A stretch of DNA of 25,806 bases from Stenotrophomonas maltophilia (GTDB lineage Bacteria; Pseudomonadota; Gammaproteobacteria; Xanthomonadales; Xanthomonadaceae), in NCBI GenBank assembly GCA_002386405.1, contig DGIP01000120.1, positions 667 to 26,472 on the forward strand. Reading direction: 5' to 3'. Below the pieces are notes generated by a model. That model was given only the letters and a program-made list of their open reading frames with translations. It had not been told where the DNA came from and ran no database searches. Positions 16,671 to 24,061 of the stretch are shown here, in pieces (position 1 is the stretch's first letter; every line of letters begins with the position of its first letter). The position numbers and the translations under genes are program-made.

Positions 16671-17483
16671 ATGTCCGCACCCGCCGAACTGGAACGCCTG
16701 CTGGGCATCATGGCGCGCCTGCGCGACCCGCTGCAGGGCTGCCCCTGGGACCTGCAGCAGGATTTCGCCAGCATCGCCCCGTACACCATCGAAGAAGCCT
16801 ACGAGGTCGCCGATGCGATCGATCGCGGCGACCTGGACGACCTCTGCGACGAATTGGGCGACCTGCTGCTGCAGGTGGTGTTCCACGCGCAGATGGCCAG
16901 TGAGCAGGGCGCGTTCGGCTTCGCCGATGTCGCCCGCGCGATCAGCGACAAGATGCAGCGCCGCCACCCGCACGTGTTCGCGCAGGTGCAGGTCGACGGG
17001 GCTGAAGACGTCAACAGCAACTGGGAAGCGATCAAGCGCGCCGAGCGCGCCGCCAAGGGCGATGGCGACAGCTCTGCGCTGGCGGGCATCTCGCGCGGTC
17101 TGCCCGAATGGCAGCGGGCGGTGAAGCTGCAGGCGCGCGCGGCGCGCGTAGGCTTCGACTGGCCCGGCCCCGCGCCGGTGCTGGACAAGGTGCGTGAGGA
17201 ACTGGACGAAGTCGCGGCGGAGTTCGCGCGCGGGCCGGTGCAGGACAACCAGGCACGGCTGGAAGAAGAACTCGGCGACCTGCTGTTCGTCTGCGCCAAC
17301 CTGGCGCGGCACGCCAAGGTCGACGTCGGTGCCGCGCTGCGCCACGCCAACCACAAGTTCGAACGGCGCTTCCGCGCCATGGAAGCGCAGGCTGCCGCCG
17401 CCGGTGCTTCGATGGCGGCGTTGGACCTGGAGGCGCAGGAGCGCCTGTGGGAGCAGGCCAAGGCCGGCGAAGCCAAGGCGTGA
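16671..17483 (+). CDS. mazG: Nucleoside triphosphate pyrophosphohydrolase MazG
   Basis: 270 residues, two tandem MazG domains. It hydrolyses (d)NTPs to the monophosphate and pyrophosphate and may limit non-canonical or stress nucleotides. The first domain carries the metal-binding helices [10 protein letters not shown] (E41, E42, E45) and [15 protein letters not shown] (E61, D64). The second has [11 protein letters not shown] and [16 protein letters not shown], followed by [12 protein letters not shown]. The substrate region [22 protein letters not shown] is the classic MazG N-terminus. A GGAG lies seven bases before the ATG. The stop overlaps the GTG start of the next gene. No mazEF toxin genes are nearby. 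Confidence 0.95.
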   Translation: MSAPAELERLLGIMARLRDPLQGCPWDLQQDFASIAPYTIEEAYEVADAIDRGDLDDLCDELGDLLLQVVFHAQMASEQGAFGFADVARAISDKMQRRHPHVFAQVQVDGAEDVNSNWEAIKRAERAAKGDGDSSALAGISRGLPEWQRAVKLQARAARVGFDWPGPAPVLDKVREELDEVAAEFARGPVQDNQARLEEELGDLLFVCANLARHAKVDVGAALRHANHKFERRFRAMEAQAAAAGASMAALDLEAQERLWEQAKAGEAKA

Positions 17484-17803
17484 AGACGCTGCTGCTGTTC
17501 GTGCTGACCGCCGTGGCCGAGATCGTCGGCTGCTACCTGCCGTGGCTGTGGTTGCGCCGCGACGGCAGCGCCTGGCTGCTGTTGCCGGCCGCCGCCAGCC
17601 TGGCCCTGTTCGCCTGGCTGCTGACCCTGCACCCGGCCGCCAGCGGGCGCGTGTATGCCGCGTATGGCGGGGTGTACATCGGCACCGCGCTGGCCTGGCT
17701 GTGGGTGGTGGATGGCATCCGCCCGGGCCGCTGGGACCTGCTGGGCGTGGCGCTGTGCCTGGCCGGCATGGCGGTGATCATGTTCGCGCCGCGCGCGGGC
17801 TAG
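17480..17803 (+). CDS. YnfA/UPF0060 family small membrane protein
   Basis: 107 residues from a GTG start that overlaps the mazG TGA (GTGA). It is very hydrophobic, with about four transmembrane helices: [53 protein letters not shown] and [16 protein letters not shown]. The blocks [20 protein letters not shown] and [20 protein letters not shown] are diagnostic of the YnfA family, which is related to small drug/metabolite transporters; its physiological role is uncertain. The frame is also open from 17447, but that start lies within mazG and adds a charged non-family tail. It is probably the last gene of the nudE-cysQ-mazG group. Confidence 0.92.
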   Translation: MKTLLLFVLTAVAEIVGCYLPWLWLRRDGSAWLLLPAAASLALFAWLLTLHPAASGRVYAAYGGVYIGTALAWLWVVDGIRPGRWDLLGVALCLAGMAVIMFAPRAG

Positions 17804-17827
17804 GCGGGGCCGACGGCGGATCAGCGG

Positions 17828-17833
17828 TATATT
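17828..17833 (+). promoter_or_regulatory. Possible -10 element of the SPFH/NfeD operon
   Basis: TATATT at 17828-17833, 28 bases before the ATG of the SPFH gene and in the 58-bp gap after the YnfA gene. No recognisable -35 hexamer is found at 16-18 bp upstream, so this is a weak call. A strong AAGGAG at 17850-17855 follows. Confidence 0.35.
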
Positions 17834-17861
17834 CGGCACGACCCAGGGAAAGGAGTGTGCG

Positions 17862-18824
17862 ATGTTTCCGACCGTGCTGTTCTCGCTGATTCTGGCCTTC
17901 GTGGCCGTGGTCATCCTGTTCAAGGCCGTGCGCATGGTGCCGCAGGGCTACGAATGGACGGTGGAGCGCTTCGGCCGCTACACCCACACCATGTCGCCCG
18001 GCCTGCATTTCCTGATCCCGATCGTCTACGGGGTGGGCCGCAAGGTGAACATGATGGAACAGGTGCTGGATGTGCCCGGCCAGGAAGTGATCACCAAGGA
18101 CAACGCCGCCGTGCGCGTGGACGGGGTGGTGTTCTTCCAGGTGCTGGATGCCTCCAAGGCCGCCTACGAGGTCGCCAACCTGGAAGTGGCGATGATCGCC
18201 CTGGTGCAGACCAACATCCGCACGGTGATCGGTTCGATGGACCTGGACGAATCGCTCAGCCAGCGCGAGGTGATCAACGCCAAGCTGTTGAGCGTGGTCG
18301 ACCACGCCACCAATCCGTGGGGCGTGAAGGTCAACCGCATCGAGATCCGCGACATCCAGCCCCCGCGCGACCTGCTCGACGCCATGGCGCGGCAGATGAA
18401 GGCCGAGCGCGAGAAGCGTGCGCAGATCCTGGAAGCCGAAGGCTCGCGGCAATCGGAAATCCTGCGTGCCGAAGGCGAAAAACAGGCCACCGTGCTGGAG
18501 GCCGAAGGGCGCAAGGAGGCTGCCTTCCGCGACGCCGAGGCGCGCGAGCGCCAGGCCGAGGCCGAGGCCAAGGCAACCCAGGTGGTGTCCGAGGCGATCG
18601 CGCACGGCGACGTGCAGGCCATCAACTACTTCATCGCACAGAAGTACGTGGAAGCGTTCAAGGAACTGGCCACCTCTCCGAACCAGAAGCTGGTGCTGAT
18701 GCCGATGGAGGCCAGTGGCGTGATCGGTTCGATCGCCGGCGTGGCCGAACTGGCCAAGGAAGCGTTCGCCAGGCAGGAAGAAAAGAAGACCACCCGCGCG
18801 GTGCCGCCGCGCATCGGAGGCTGA
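17862..18824 (+). CDS. SPFH/stomatin-family membrane protein (QmcA-like)
   Basis: 320 residues. One N-terminal transmembrane helix (residues about 3-22, VLFSLILAFVAVVILFKAV) anchors a cytoplasmic band-7 domain (about 24-190: VPQGYEWTVERFGRYTHTMSPGL, LDVPGQEVITKDNAAV, VDGVVFFQVLDASKAAYEV, RDIQPPRDLLDAM). A long charged helix rich in Glu, Ala, Arg and Lys (about 190-250, repeats of xxxAEGxRxxx) should form a coiled coil and drive oligomerisation. Family members organise membrane microdomains and associate with proteases such as FtsH. AAGGAG six bases before the ATG is a strong ribosome binding site. The NfeD partner begins two bases after its stop, the usual pairing. Confidence 0.93.
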   Translation: MFPTVLFSLILAFVAVVILFKAVRMVPQGYEWTVERFGRYTHTMSPGLHFLIPIVYGVGRKVNMMEQVLDVPGQEVITKDNAAVRVDGVVFFQVLDASKAAYEVANLEVAMIALVQTNIRTVIGSMDLDESLSQREVINAKLLSVVDHATNPWGVKVNRIEIRDIQPPRDLLDAMARQMKAEREKRAQILEAEGSRQSEILRAEGEKQATVLEAEGRKEAAFRDAEARERQAEAEAKATQVVSEAIAHGDVQAINYFIAQKYVEAFKELATSPNQKLVLMPMEASGVIGSIAGVAELAKEAFARQEEKKTTRAVPPRIGG

Positions 18825-18825
18825 G

Positions 18826-19257
18826 ATGCGCTGGGAAGTGGTGGGGTGGGGCGCGCTGGCGCTGGTGCTGTTTGCCGCCGAAGCGCTGGCGCCAGGCGCC
18901 TTCATGCTGTGGATCGGGATAGGCGCGGCCGCGGTGTTCGTGCTGGTGGCCGTGTTCGCCGACATTCCCCTGCTGTGGCAGGTGGTGGCGTTCGTGCTGC
19001 TCAGCGTGGTCTCGATCCAGTGCTACCGGCAGTGGGGCCGCACGCGTGCGCGGGAAACCGACGCGCCGTTGTTGAACCGCCGGGCCGAACAGCTGGTAGG
19101 GCGGGTGGTCGCGCTGGACCAGCCGATCGTGTCGGGCATTGGCCGCGCCAAGGTCGACGACGCGTTCTGGGTGGTCGCCGGCCCGGACCTGCCGGCCGGC
19201 ACGCCGGTGCGCGTGGTGGCCGTGGATGGCATGACCCTGAAAGTCCAGGAAGCCTGA
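18826..19257 (+). CDS. NfeD-family membrane protein, SPFH partner
   Basis: 143 residues. N-terminal half with two to three transmembrane helices (VVGWGALALVLFAAEAL, FMLWIGIGAAAVFVLVAVF, VVAFVLLSVVSIQCY), then a C-terminal OB-fold-like beta domain (RRAEQLVGRVVALDQPIVSGIGRAKVDDAFWVVAGPDLPAGTPVRVVAVDG). This is the short NfeD type without the serine-protease domain; such proteins are encoded next to stomatin-like genes and are thought to work with them in membrane quality control. The gene starts one base after the upstream TGA, consistent with translational coupling. Confidence 0.92.
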   Translation: MRWEVVGWGALALVLFAAEALAPGAFMLWIGIGAAAVFVLVAVFADIPLLWQVVAFVLLSVVSIQCYRQWGRTRARETDAPLLNRRAEQLVGRVVALDQPIVSGIGRAKVDDAFWVVAGPDLPAGTPVRVVAVDGMTLKVQEA

Positions 19258-19302
19258 CGGCGCAGACATGGCGCACCGCCGCAGGCGTTGCGCGGGCGGT
19301 TC

Positions 19303-19311
19303 TGGGATAAT
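19303..19311 (+). promoter_or_regulatory. Possible extended -10 promoter for gcvT
   Basis: TGGGATAAT at 19303-19311 matches the extended -10 form (TG, one base, then GATAAT), 36 bases before the gcvT ATG. No good -35 is present, which extended -10 promoters tolerate. The remaining leader of about 30 nt leaves no room for a glycine riboswitch. Confidence 0.45.
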
Positions 19312-19346
19312 GAAATCCTGCATTTTTCATCCCCCGGACCGTGGTC

Positions 19347-20459
19347 ATGACCCAGAAGACGCTACTCAACGATACCCACCGCGCGCTTGGCGCCAAGATG
19401 GTCGATTTCGGCGGTTGGGACATGCCCATCCACTACGGCTCGCAGCTGGACGAGCACCACCTGGTCCGCGCCGATGCCGGCATGTTCGATGTGAGCCACA
19501 TGACCGTGGTCGACCTGCGCGGCGCGCAGGTGCGCCCGTTCCTGCGCCGCCTGCTGGCCAACTCGGTGGACAAGCTGAAGGTGCCGGGCAAGGCGCTGTA
19601 CTCGTGCATGCTCAACGCGCAGGGCGGGGTGATCGACGACCTGATCGTCTACTACCTGGCCGACGACTTCTTCCGCATGGTGGTCAACGCCTCAACGCGT
19701 GAGAAGGACCTGGCGTGGATCCGCGAGCAGGCCGCCGCCTTCGACGTGCAGGTGACCGAGCGCGAAGACCTGGCGATCATCGCCGTGCAGGGCCCGACCG
19801 CGCGCGAGCGCGTCACCGGCCTGGTGGCCGAAGCCGACCGCGCCGCACTGCAGAAGCTGGGCCGCTTCGCTGCCGTGGATGCCACGGCGGCCAGCGGCGC
19901 ACCGCTGTTCGTCGCCCGCACCGGTTACACCGGCGAAGACGGTTTTGAAATCCTGGTCGCCCAGGACCAGGTGATCGCCTTCTGGAATGCGCTGGCGGCC
20001 GCCGGCGTGCGTCCGGCCGGCCTGGGCGCGCGCGATACGCTGCGCCTGGAAGCGGGCATGAATCTGTACGGCCAGGACATGGACGAAGCGATCAGCCCGT
20101 TCGAAGCGGCGCTGGCCTGGACGGTGGCGCTGGACGAAGGCCGCGACTTCATCGGCCGCGACGTGCTGGAAGCGCAGAAGGCCGCCGGCGACGCACGCCA
20201 GATGATCGGCCTGGTGATGGACGAGAAAGGCGTGCTGCGCCATGGCCAGGCGGTCACCACCGCCGGCGGCACCGGCGAGATCCTGTCGGGCACGTTCTCG
20301 CCGACGCTGGGCAAGGGCATCGCGTTCGCGCGCGTGCCGGGCGGTGAGCTCGGCCAGGTGCACGTGGACATCCGCGGCCGGCAGGTGCCGGTGCGCGTGG
20401 TGAAGTTCCCGTTCGTGCGCGAAGGCCAGGCCCAACCCGGCGTGCTGGTCGAAGGCTGA
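19347..20459 (+). CDS. gcvT: Glycine cleavage system T protein (aminomethyltransferase)
   Basis: 370 residues. Transfers the aminomethyl carbon from lipoylated GcvH to tetrahydrofolate, releasing ammonia and making 5,10-methylene-THF. Family blocks: N-terminal [34 protein letters not shown] near residue 50, [67 protein letters not shown], and the C-terminal [21 protein letters not shown] at 19347 is preferred to the in-frame GTG at 19341. gcvH follows after 62 bp. The P and L proteins are not in the window. Confidence 0.96.
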   Translation: MTQKTLLNDTHRALGAKMVDFGGWDMPIHYGSQLDEHHLVRADAGMFDVSHMTVVDLRGAQVRPFLRRLLANSVDKLKVPGKALYSCMLNAQGGVIDDLIVYYLADDFFRMVVNASTREKDLAWIREQAAAFDVQVTEREDLAIIAVQGPTARERVTGLVAEADRAALQKLGRFAAVDATAASGAPLFVARTGYTGEDGFEILVAQDQVIAFWNALAAAGVRPAGLGARDTLRLEAGMNLYGQDMDEAISPFEAALAWTVALDEGRDFIGRDVLEAQKAAGDARQMIGLVMDEKGVLRHGQAVTTAGGTGEILSGTFSPTLGKGIAFARVPGGELGQVHVDIRGRQVPVRVVKFPFVREGQAQPGVLVEG

Positions 20460-20521
20460 TCACCGGTTGTTTTACACTACCCCCGTTTTCTGACCCCCCT
20501 GAATTTCTTCGGAGCAGTCCC

Positions 20522-20917
20522 ATGAGCGAGATCCCCGGTGACCTCAAATTCCTCAAGTCCCACGAGTGGGCACGCGTTGAAGGCGACGGCCGCGTCACCA
20601 TCGGCATTTCCGACCACGCCCAGGGCCTGCTTGGCGACCTGGTCTATGTCGAGCTGCCCGAAGTCGGCGCCGAGGCCAAGGCCGGCGCGCAGATCGCGGT
20701 GGTCGAGTCGGTGAAGGCTGCCTCGGACGTGTACAGCCCGATCTCCGGCACCGTGGTCGAGGTCAACGACGCGCTGGAAGGCAAGCCGGAAACCATCAAC
20801 GAAGACGCCTACGGCGAAGGCTGGATCTGCGTGATCGAGCTGTCCAACAAGGACGAGTTGAACGAACTGCTGGACCCGGACGCCTACGCCGAAGTGCTGG
20901 AAGACGAGGACCACTGA
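20522..20917 (+). CDS. gcvH: Glycine cleavage system H protein
   Basis: 131-residue lipoyl carrier that shuttles the aminomethyl group between the P, T and L proteins. The lipoylation lysine is K65 in [14 protein letters not shown], inside a biotinyl/lipoyl-like beta barrel; the N-terminal [23 protein letters not shown] and the C-terminal [15 protein letters not shown] are typical. GGAG lies eight bases before the ATG. The gap after gcvT holds a T-rich stretch with TACACT at 20473-20478 that could be an internal -10, but no clear -35 accompanies it. A factor-independent terminator follows 20 bp after the stop. Confidence 0.97.
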   Translation: MSEIPGDLKFLKSHEWARVEGDGRVTIGISDHAQGLLGDLVYVELPEVGAEAKAGAQIAVVESVKAASDVYSPISGTVVEVNDALEGKPETINEDAYGEGWICVIELSNKDELNELLDPDAYAEVLEDEDH

Positions 20918-20937
20918 TCCTCGCCTGCCTGGAAAAG

Positions 20938-20966
20938 ACGGCCGCCCTGTGCGGCCGTTTTTTTTT
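20938..20966 (+). terminator. Rho-independent terminator after gcvH
   Basis: ACGGCCGC at 20938-20945 pairs perfectly with GCGGCCGT at 20951-20958 across a five-base loop, and a run of nine T (20958-20966) follows. This is the strongest plus-strand terminator in the window and closes the gcvT-gcvH unit. Confidence 0.93.
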
Positions 20967-21518
20967 GCCTGCGCGCGCCATCGTCCGGTTGCCGACGTCC
21001 ATTGCGTTATCCGTGCGTGAGGGATGGCCAGGCCGTCGACGTGTTCGAGCCGTCGCTGGCGTGCTCATGCCGGACGGTGCCGGCATGCCAACGTGCAGCT
21101 CATGAGCACGCATCGACGGTTGCATCGACGCGCATCGTCCCCCGTCGAACGGGTCGTCGATGCACGTAACCGGCACGAACCCGGCGCCGACCACCGCCCA
21201 AAAGTTTGCGCAGTTCTGCAAATCCGGACGCAAAAAGCGTTCGCGGATGTGAAAAGTTTTCGACCCTGTTTTGTTCCCGTGCGGGAAGCCGTTGCGACGC
21301 CTTCAGTGCGGGCACCTGTCGTCGGCGACAACACCGCTGCAGCTGCAGTGCAATTTGCGAAAGTGCTTCTTTTAAGTGTTTTTCTTTCAACGCATCGCCG
21401 CTTGAACGGATGCGCGAACGCGGACAACGCGTGTTGAAGGGGTGGTGCCGAGCGCTTGTGGAGGGTCCGGGCGAGGTGCGCTGGAGGGCCGCCATGTGAA
21501 TTTTTTTCGCGGGGGTTG
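20967..21518. other. Long intergenic stretch with inverted repeats, no convincing gene
   Basis: Several frames are open here but none shows a recognisable protein, a good ribosome binding site or codon use like the neighbours. What it does hold is dyads: GCGTGCTCATG (21059-21069) with CATGAGCACGC (21101-21111); CATGCCGG (21066-21073) with CCGGCATG (21080-21087), which compete for the same bases; TGCATCGACG (21121-21130) with CGTCGATGCA (21155-21164) enclosing CCCGT/ACGGG (21141-21153); and the 12-bp palindrome CTGCAGCTGCAG (21337-21348). From about 21190 the DNA is AT-richer, with two AAAAGTTT motifs. It could contain a small RNA or be a regulatory or decayed region. Confidence 0.5.
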
Positions 21519-21547
21519 TTGACAGTGAAAAAAAGCGTGATTAGGTT
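21519..21547 (+). promoter_or_regulatory. Candidate strong promoter of the histone H1-like gene
   Basis: A perfect TTGACA at 21519-21524 is followed after 17 bp by TAGGTT (21542-21547), which keeps the first, second and last bases of the -10 consensus. The spacer carries an A-run. Transcription from here would give a leader of about 280 nt before the ATG at 21835. Confidence 0.6.
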
Positions 21548-21689
21548 TCGCCCAGCAGACCTTGCCTGCCAAACGAGTGAGCCGAATCGACATCCAGTCG
21601 CGAAGCACAACCAGAACATCCGCCGCGCGTCCCAAGACGGTGGAGTCGGCTTCGCTACCTCCGGTGAAATGCAAGGGCACCCCGCATTC

Positions 21690-21720
21690 GATACCTGCCT
21701 GGCATCCTGTGGCAGGTATC
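21690..21720 (+). promoter_or_regulatory. Perfect 10-bp hairpin in the leader of the histone-like gene
   Basis: GATACCTGCC (21690-21699) pairs exactly with GGCAGGTATC (21711-21720) around an 11-nt loop. No T-run follows, so it is not a simple terminator. It lies 115 nt before the start codon within the predicted long leader, where it could affect mRNA stability or translation. No known riboswitch class is recognised. Confidence 0.4.
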
Positions 21721-21834
21721 CCCGTATCCGTCACGACGCGCTCGACGCGACGGCGGTCCCCGCAAAGCAGTAATGGCGGGTTTGCTTTACCTGGGCGTTT
21801 CAACTCCATAGATCACTGACGAGGAGCCAATCCC

Positions 21835-22386
21835 ATGGCAACCAAGAAAGCTGCGAAGAAAAAGCCGGCCGCCAAGAAGGCCGTGAAGAAGGTCGCCAAG
21901 AAGGCGGCTGCCAAGAAGGCCGTGAAGAAGGTAGCCAAGAAGGCCGCTGCCAAGAAGACGGTAAAGAAGGCAGCCAAGAAGGCGACTGCCCGCAAGGCAG
22001 TGAAGAAGACGGCAAAGAAGGCGGTCCGCAAGGTCGCCAAGAAGGCCGCCGCCAAGAAGACCGCAAAGAAGGCAGTGAAGAAGACCGCGAAGAAGGCCGT
22101 CCGCAAGGTAGCCAAGAAGGCGGCTGCCAAGAAGACTGCCAAGAAGGCCGTCCGCAAGGTAGCCAAGAAGGCGGCTGCCAAGAAGACTGCCAAGAAGACC
22201 GCCAAAAAGGCCGTCCGCAAGGTAGCCAAGAAGGCCACCGCCAAGAAGGCCACCGCGCGCAAGCCGGCCGCCAAGAAGGCGTCGGCCAAGAAGGCAGTGA
22301 AGAAGGTCGCCAAGCGCAAGCCGGCGGTCCGCAAGAAGAAGGCTGCACCGGTCGCCCTGCCGGCAACCCCGGCACCGCTGATCTGA
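21835..22386 (+). CDS. Lysine/alanine-rich histone H1-like protein
   Basis: 183 residues made almost entirely of Lys, Ala, Val, Thr and Arg in repeats such as KKAVRKVAKKAAAKK, resembling the eukaryotic H1 tail and bacterial AlgP/HctB-type proteins. It ends with a short non-basic tail (APVALPATPAPLI). There is no globular domain; it should be a disordered, strongly basic nucleic-acid-binding protein associated with the nucleoid. GAGGAG at 21821-21826 lies eight bases before the ATG. Two adjacent 51-bp blocks (22090-22140 and 22141-22191) are identical at the DNA level. Codons are heavily AAG and GCC. It stands alone between its own promoter and terminator. The reverse strand is also open but is only a mirror of the repeat. 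Confidence 0.88.
   Translation: MATKKAAKKKPAAKKAVKKVAKKAAAKKAVKKVAKKAAAKKTVKKAAKKATARKAVKKTAKKAVRKVAKKAAAKKTAKKAVKKTAKKAVRKVAKKAAAKKTAKKAVRKVAKKAAAKKTAKKTAKKAVRKVAKKATAKKATARKPAAKKASAKKAVKKVAKRKPAVRKKKAAPVALPATPAPLI
22090..22191 (+). repeat. Exact 51-bp tandem duplication within the histone-like gene
   Basis: 22090-22140 and 22141-22191 are identical over 51 bp, exactly 17 codons (KKAVRKVAKKAAAKKTA). Identity continues for six more bases into a third start at 22192. Other copies of the motif in the gene differ at synonymous sites, so this pair looks like a recent in-frame duplication. Confidence 0.9.
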
Positions 22387-22411
22387 TCCATTCCCGATAG
22401 CCGTACTGAAA

Positions 22412-22449
22412 CCCCCTTCCCGGCAGCCCAGCGGGAGGGGGTTTTTTTT
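22412..22449 (+). terminator. Rho-independent terminator after the histone-like gene
   Basis: CCCCCTTCCCG (22412-22422) pairs with CGGGAGGGGG (22432-22441) with one bulged T and a nine-base loop, followed by eight T (22442-22449). It starts 26 bp past the stop codon. Confidence 0.92.
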
Positions 22450-22474
22450 GCCCAACGAAATTTGCCCAACGAAA
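22447..22474. repeat. 14-bp tandem direct repeat between two terminators
   Basis: TTTGCCCAACGAAA occurs twice back to back, at 22447-22460 and 22461-22474, overlapping the T-run of one terminator and the stem of the next. It looks like a short replication-slippage duplication. Confidence 0.85.
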
Positions 22475-22498
22475 AAGGCGGCCATCGCGGCCGCCTTT
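22472..22498 (-). terminator. Terminator of the serine hydrolase gene, partly bidirectional
   Basis: AAAGGCGGCC (22474-22483) pairs perfectly with GGCCGCCTTT (22489-22498) across five bases. Read on the minus strand it ends in a run of T (complement of the A-run at 22472-22476), 23 bp beyond the stop of the minus-strand gene. Read on the plus strand it is followed by TTTGTCTTTT and could back up the preceding terminator. Confidence 0.8.
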
Positions 22499-22521
22499 GT
22501 CTTTTCAGCTGTAGCCGCCGT

Positions 22522-23919
22522 TTACCTCGGCGACGCCACCGCCCGATCCGACGAAACACCCTTGCGCTTGCCCGGCGCCGGCGTGCTGTCCTCGGTCATC
22601 AGGTTGTCGCTGCCGAAGTCGGTGTCCACGTCCAGCCAGCGCTGCGTGGGCAGGCCCATGGCCGCGTCGAGCACGGTCGGCAGCAGGCCGCTGGGCAGGC
22701 TGCTCTCGCCGTTCCACATGATGGCGATGCCCAGGTCGCGTTCGGGCACCAGCGCCACCAGGCCGCGATAGCCCTGCACGGCACCGGCATGGAAGATCAC
22801 TTCATGCCCGGCGTAATCGAAGTTGCGCCAGCCCAGCGCGTAGCCGGCCGAGTGCAGGCGCTCGCGACGCCAGCCCGAGCGCATCTCGCCCGGGGTGTTG
22901 ATCAGGGTCGAGTGCAGCGTGGCCAGCAGCGGCGCCGGCAGCACGTCGGGGCGGTGCCCGGTGTGGGCCAGCAGCCACTGCGCCATGTCGCTGGCACTGG
23001 CGTTGACGCCCGCAGCCGGGGCCAGGCGGTAGTAGGTGGGCTTCGGGCTCAGCGACACCCAGCCATTGCGGCTGCGCACGTGCGGGCGCGCCCAGCGCGA
23101 GCTGGCCTGGATGCCGGCCAGGCCCAGGCTGGCATCGTCCATGCCCAGCGGCTTGAACAGGCGGCGTTCCACCGACTGCTCGTAGAAGCTGCCGGACGCG
23201 GCGTAGACCACGTCGCCGATCAGGCTGAAGGCCACGTTCTGGTACGCGTAGCAGTCGCCGGGCTGGCACTTGAGCGAGGTCGAAGCCAGCTTGTGGGTGA
23301 GCGTGTAGTACTCGGCGTTGGCTTCCACATCGCGGTCATAGGCGTTGTACGGCAGGCCGACGCGGTGGCTGAGCAGATCGGCCACGGTCAGCCGCTCGGT
23401 CGCCTCGGGGCTGCTGAGCTGGAAACCGGGCACGTAGTCGGTGACCTTGCTGTCCCAGCGGAGCGTGCCATCGTTGACCAGCAGGCCGGCCATGGTGCCG
23501 GCGAACGCCTTGGACAGCGATGCCAGGCGGAACACGGTGTGCGCGTCGACCATCTGCGGGTTGTTGACGTCGGTGACGCCGTAGCCGCGCGCGCTGAGCA
23601 CGCGGCCGCCCTGCACGATGGCCACCGCCATGCCCGGTACGCGCTCGCCATAGGTGAGCTGCTGGGCCATGGATTCGATGTTGGCCACGTTGAACCCGGC
23701 GGCCGGCGGCAGCACCTTCGGGTTGGTCGTGGTGGCCCGGTATGCCGCAGGCTGGGTGTGCGGAATGGCGGACGCGGCGCTGTTCTCGATGTTCACGGGG
23801 AACGCGGCCGGTGTCGCACTGGGTGTCTGTGCGGTGGACGACATTGCGATGGGCATGAGCATGCCCAGCAACCCGGTTGCCGCCGAACGGATCGGTCGGC
23901 GCCTGCTGTTCTCTTTCAT
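22522..23919 (-). CDS. Exported serine hydrolase, class C beta-lactamase/esterase fold
   Basis: 465 residues from the ATG at 23919. The N-terminus MKENSRRRPIRSAATGLLGM with hydrophobic LLGMLMPIAM and a cleavage-like STA-QT near residue 30 suggests a signal peptide, so the product is probably periplasmic or secreted. Three active-site motifs of the beta-lactamase-related family (PF00144) are present: S134-L-S-K137 (nucleophile Ser and general base Lys) in FRLASLSKAFAG, Y226-Q-N228 in CYAYQNVAF, and H377-A-G379 in IFHAGAVQGY in place of KTG. Such enzymes include penicillin-binding proteins, D-aminopeptidases and esterases; HAG is common in non-lactamase members, so a true resistance role is not implied. 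An upstream open extension to 24111 lacks a signal peptide and is rejected. It has its own promoter and terminator. Confidence 0.88.
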   Translation of the reverse strand: MKENSRRRPIRSAATGLLGMLMPIAMSSTAQTPSATPAAFPVNIENSAASAIPHTQPAAYRATTTNPKVLPPAAGFNVANIESMAQQLTYGERVPGMAVAIVQGGRVLSARGYGVTDVNNPQMVDAHTVFRLASLSKAFAGTMAGLLVNDGTLRWDSKVTDYVPGFQLSSPEATERLTVADLLSHRVGLPYNAYDRDVEANAEYYTLTHKLASTSLKCQPGDCYAYQNVAFSLIGDVVYAASGSFYEQSVERRLFKPLGMDDASLGLAGIQASSRWARPHVRSRNGWVSLSPKPTYYRLAPAAGVNASASDMAQWLLAHTGHRPDVLPAPLLATLHSTLINTPGEMRSGWRRERLHSAGYALGWRNFDYAGHEVIFHAGAVQGYRGLVALVPERDLGIAIMWNGESSLPSGLLPTVLDAAMGLPTQRWLDVDTDFGSDNLMTEDSTPAPGKRKGVSSDRAVASPR

Positions 23920-23951
23920 CGTTTGGGGCCCGTGCGCAACTGCTGGGACCG

Positions 23952-23981
23952 ATTCTAGCGCTGCTTTTCCTGATTGCACAA
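23952..23981 (-). promoter_or_regulatory. Candidate promoter of the serine hydrolase gene
   Basis: On the minus strand TTGTGC (complement of 23976-23981) and TAGAAT (complement of 23952-23957) are 18 bp apart, 32 bp ahead of the ATG at 23919. TAGAAT matches the -10 consensus at five of six positions. Confidence 0.55.
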
Positions 23982-23995
23982 ACGAAGCGAAGATG

Positions 23996-24010
23996 AATGC
24001 GTATCGCATT
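23996..24010. promoter_or_regulatory. Perfect dyad upstream of the serine hydrolase promoter, possible operator
   Basis: AATGCG-TAT-CGCATT is a perfect 6-bp inverted repeat with a three-base centre. It sits 14 bp upstream of the predicted -35, where activators often bind. It is short and not assigned to any known regulator; it could also be a weak RNA hairpin beyond the end of the GMC gene. Confidence 0.3.
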
Positions 24011-24061
24011 GAAAAGGCCCGGTTTTTGCATCGAATGGGAGGGGGGTCGTCGACGCCCTGT

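Noticed and set aside
19258..19346. Glycine riboswitch ahead of gcvT.
   Set aside because: Only 89 bp separate the genes and the predicted transcript leader is about 30 nt, too short for a glycine aptamer; no matching conserved core was seen.
21024..21819. Several overlapping ORFs of 85-184 codons in the gap between gcvH and the histone-like gene.
   Set aside because: They overlap one another on both strands, lack ribosome binding sites and recognisable domains, and cover the promoter and hairpins described.
21813..22559. A 248-codon minus-strand frame of Ala/Phe/Leu repeats opposite the histone-like gene, looking like a membrane protein.
   Set aside because: It is the mirror translation of the lysine-alanine repeats; the plus-strand gene has a proper ribosome binding site, promoter and terminator.
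22462..23958. A 498-codon plus-strand frame opposite the serine hydrolase, and the 677-codon frame at 23654-25687 opposite the GMC gene.
   Set aside because: Both are antisense to genes with complete catalytic motifs, and they have His/Arg/Gln-rich compositions without domains.
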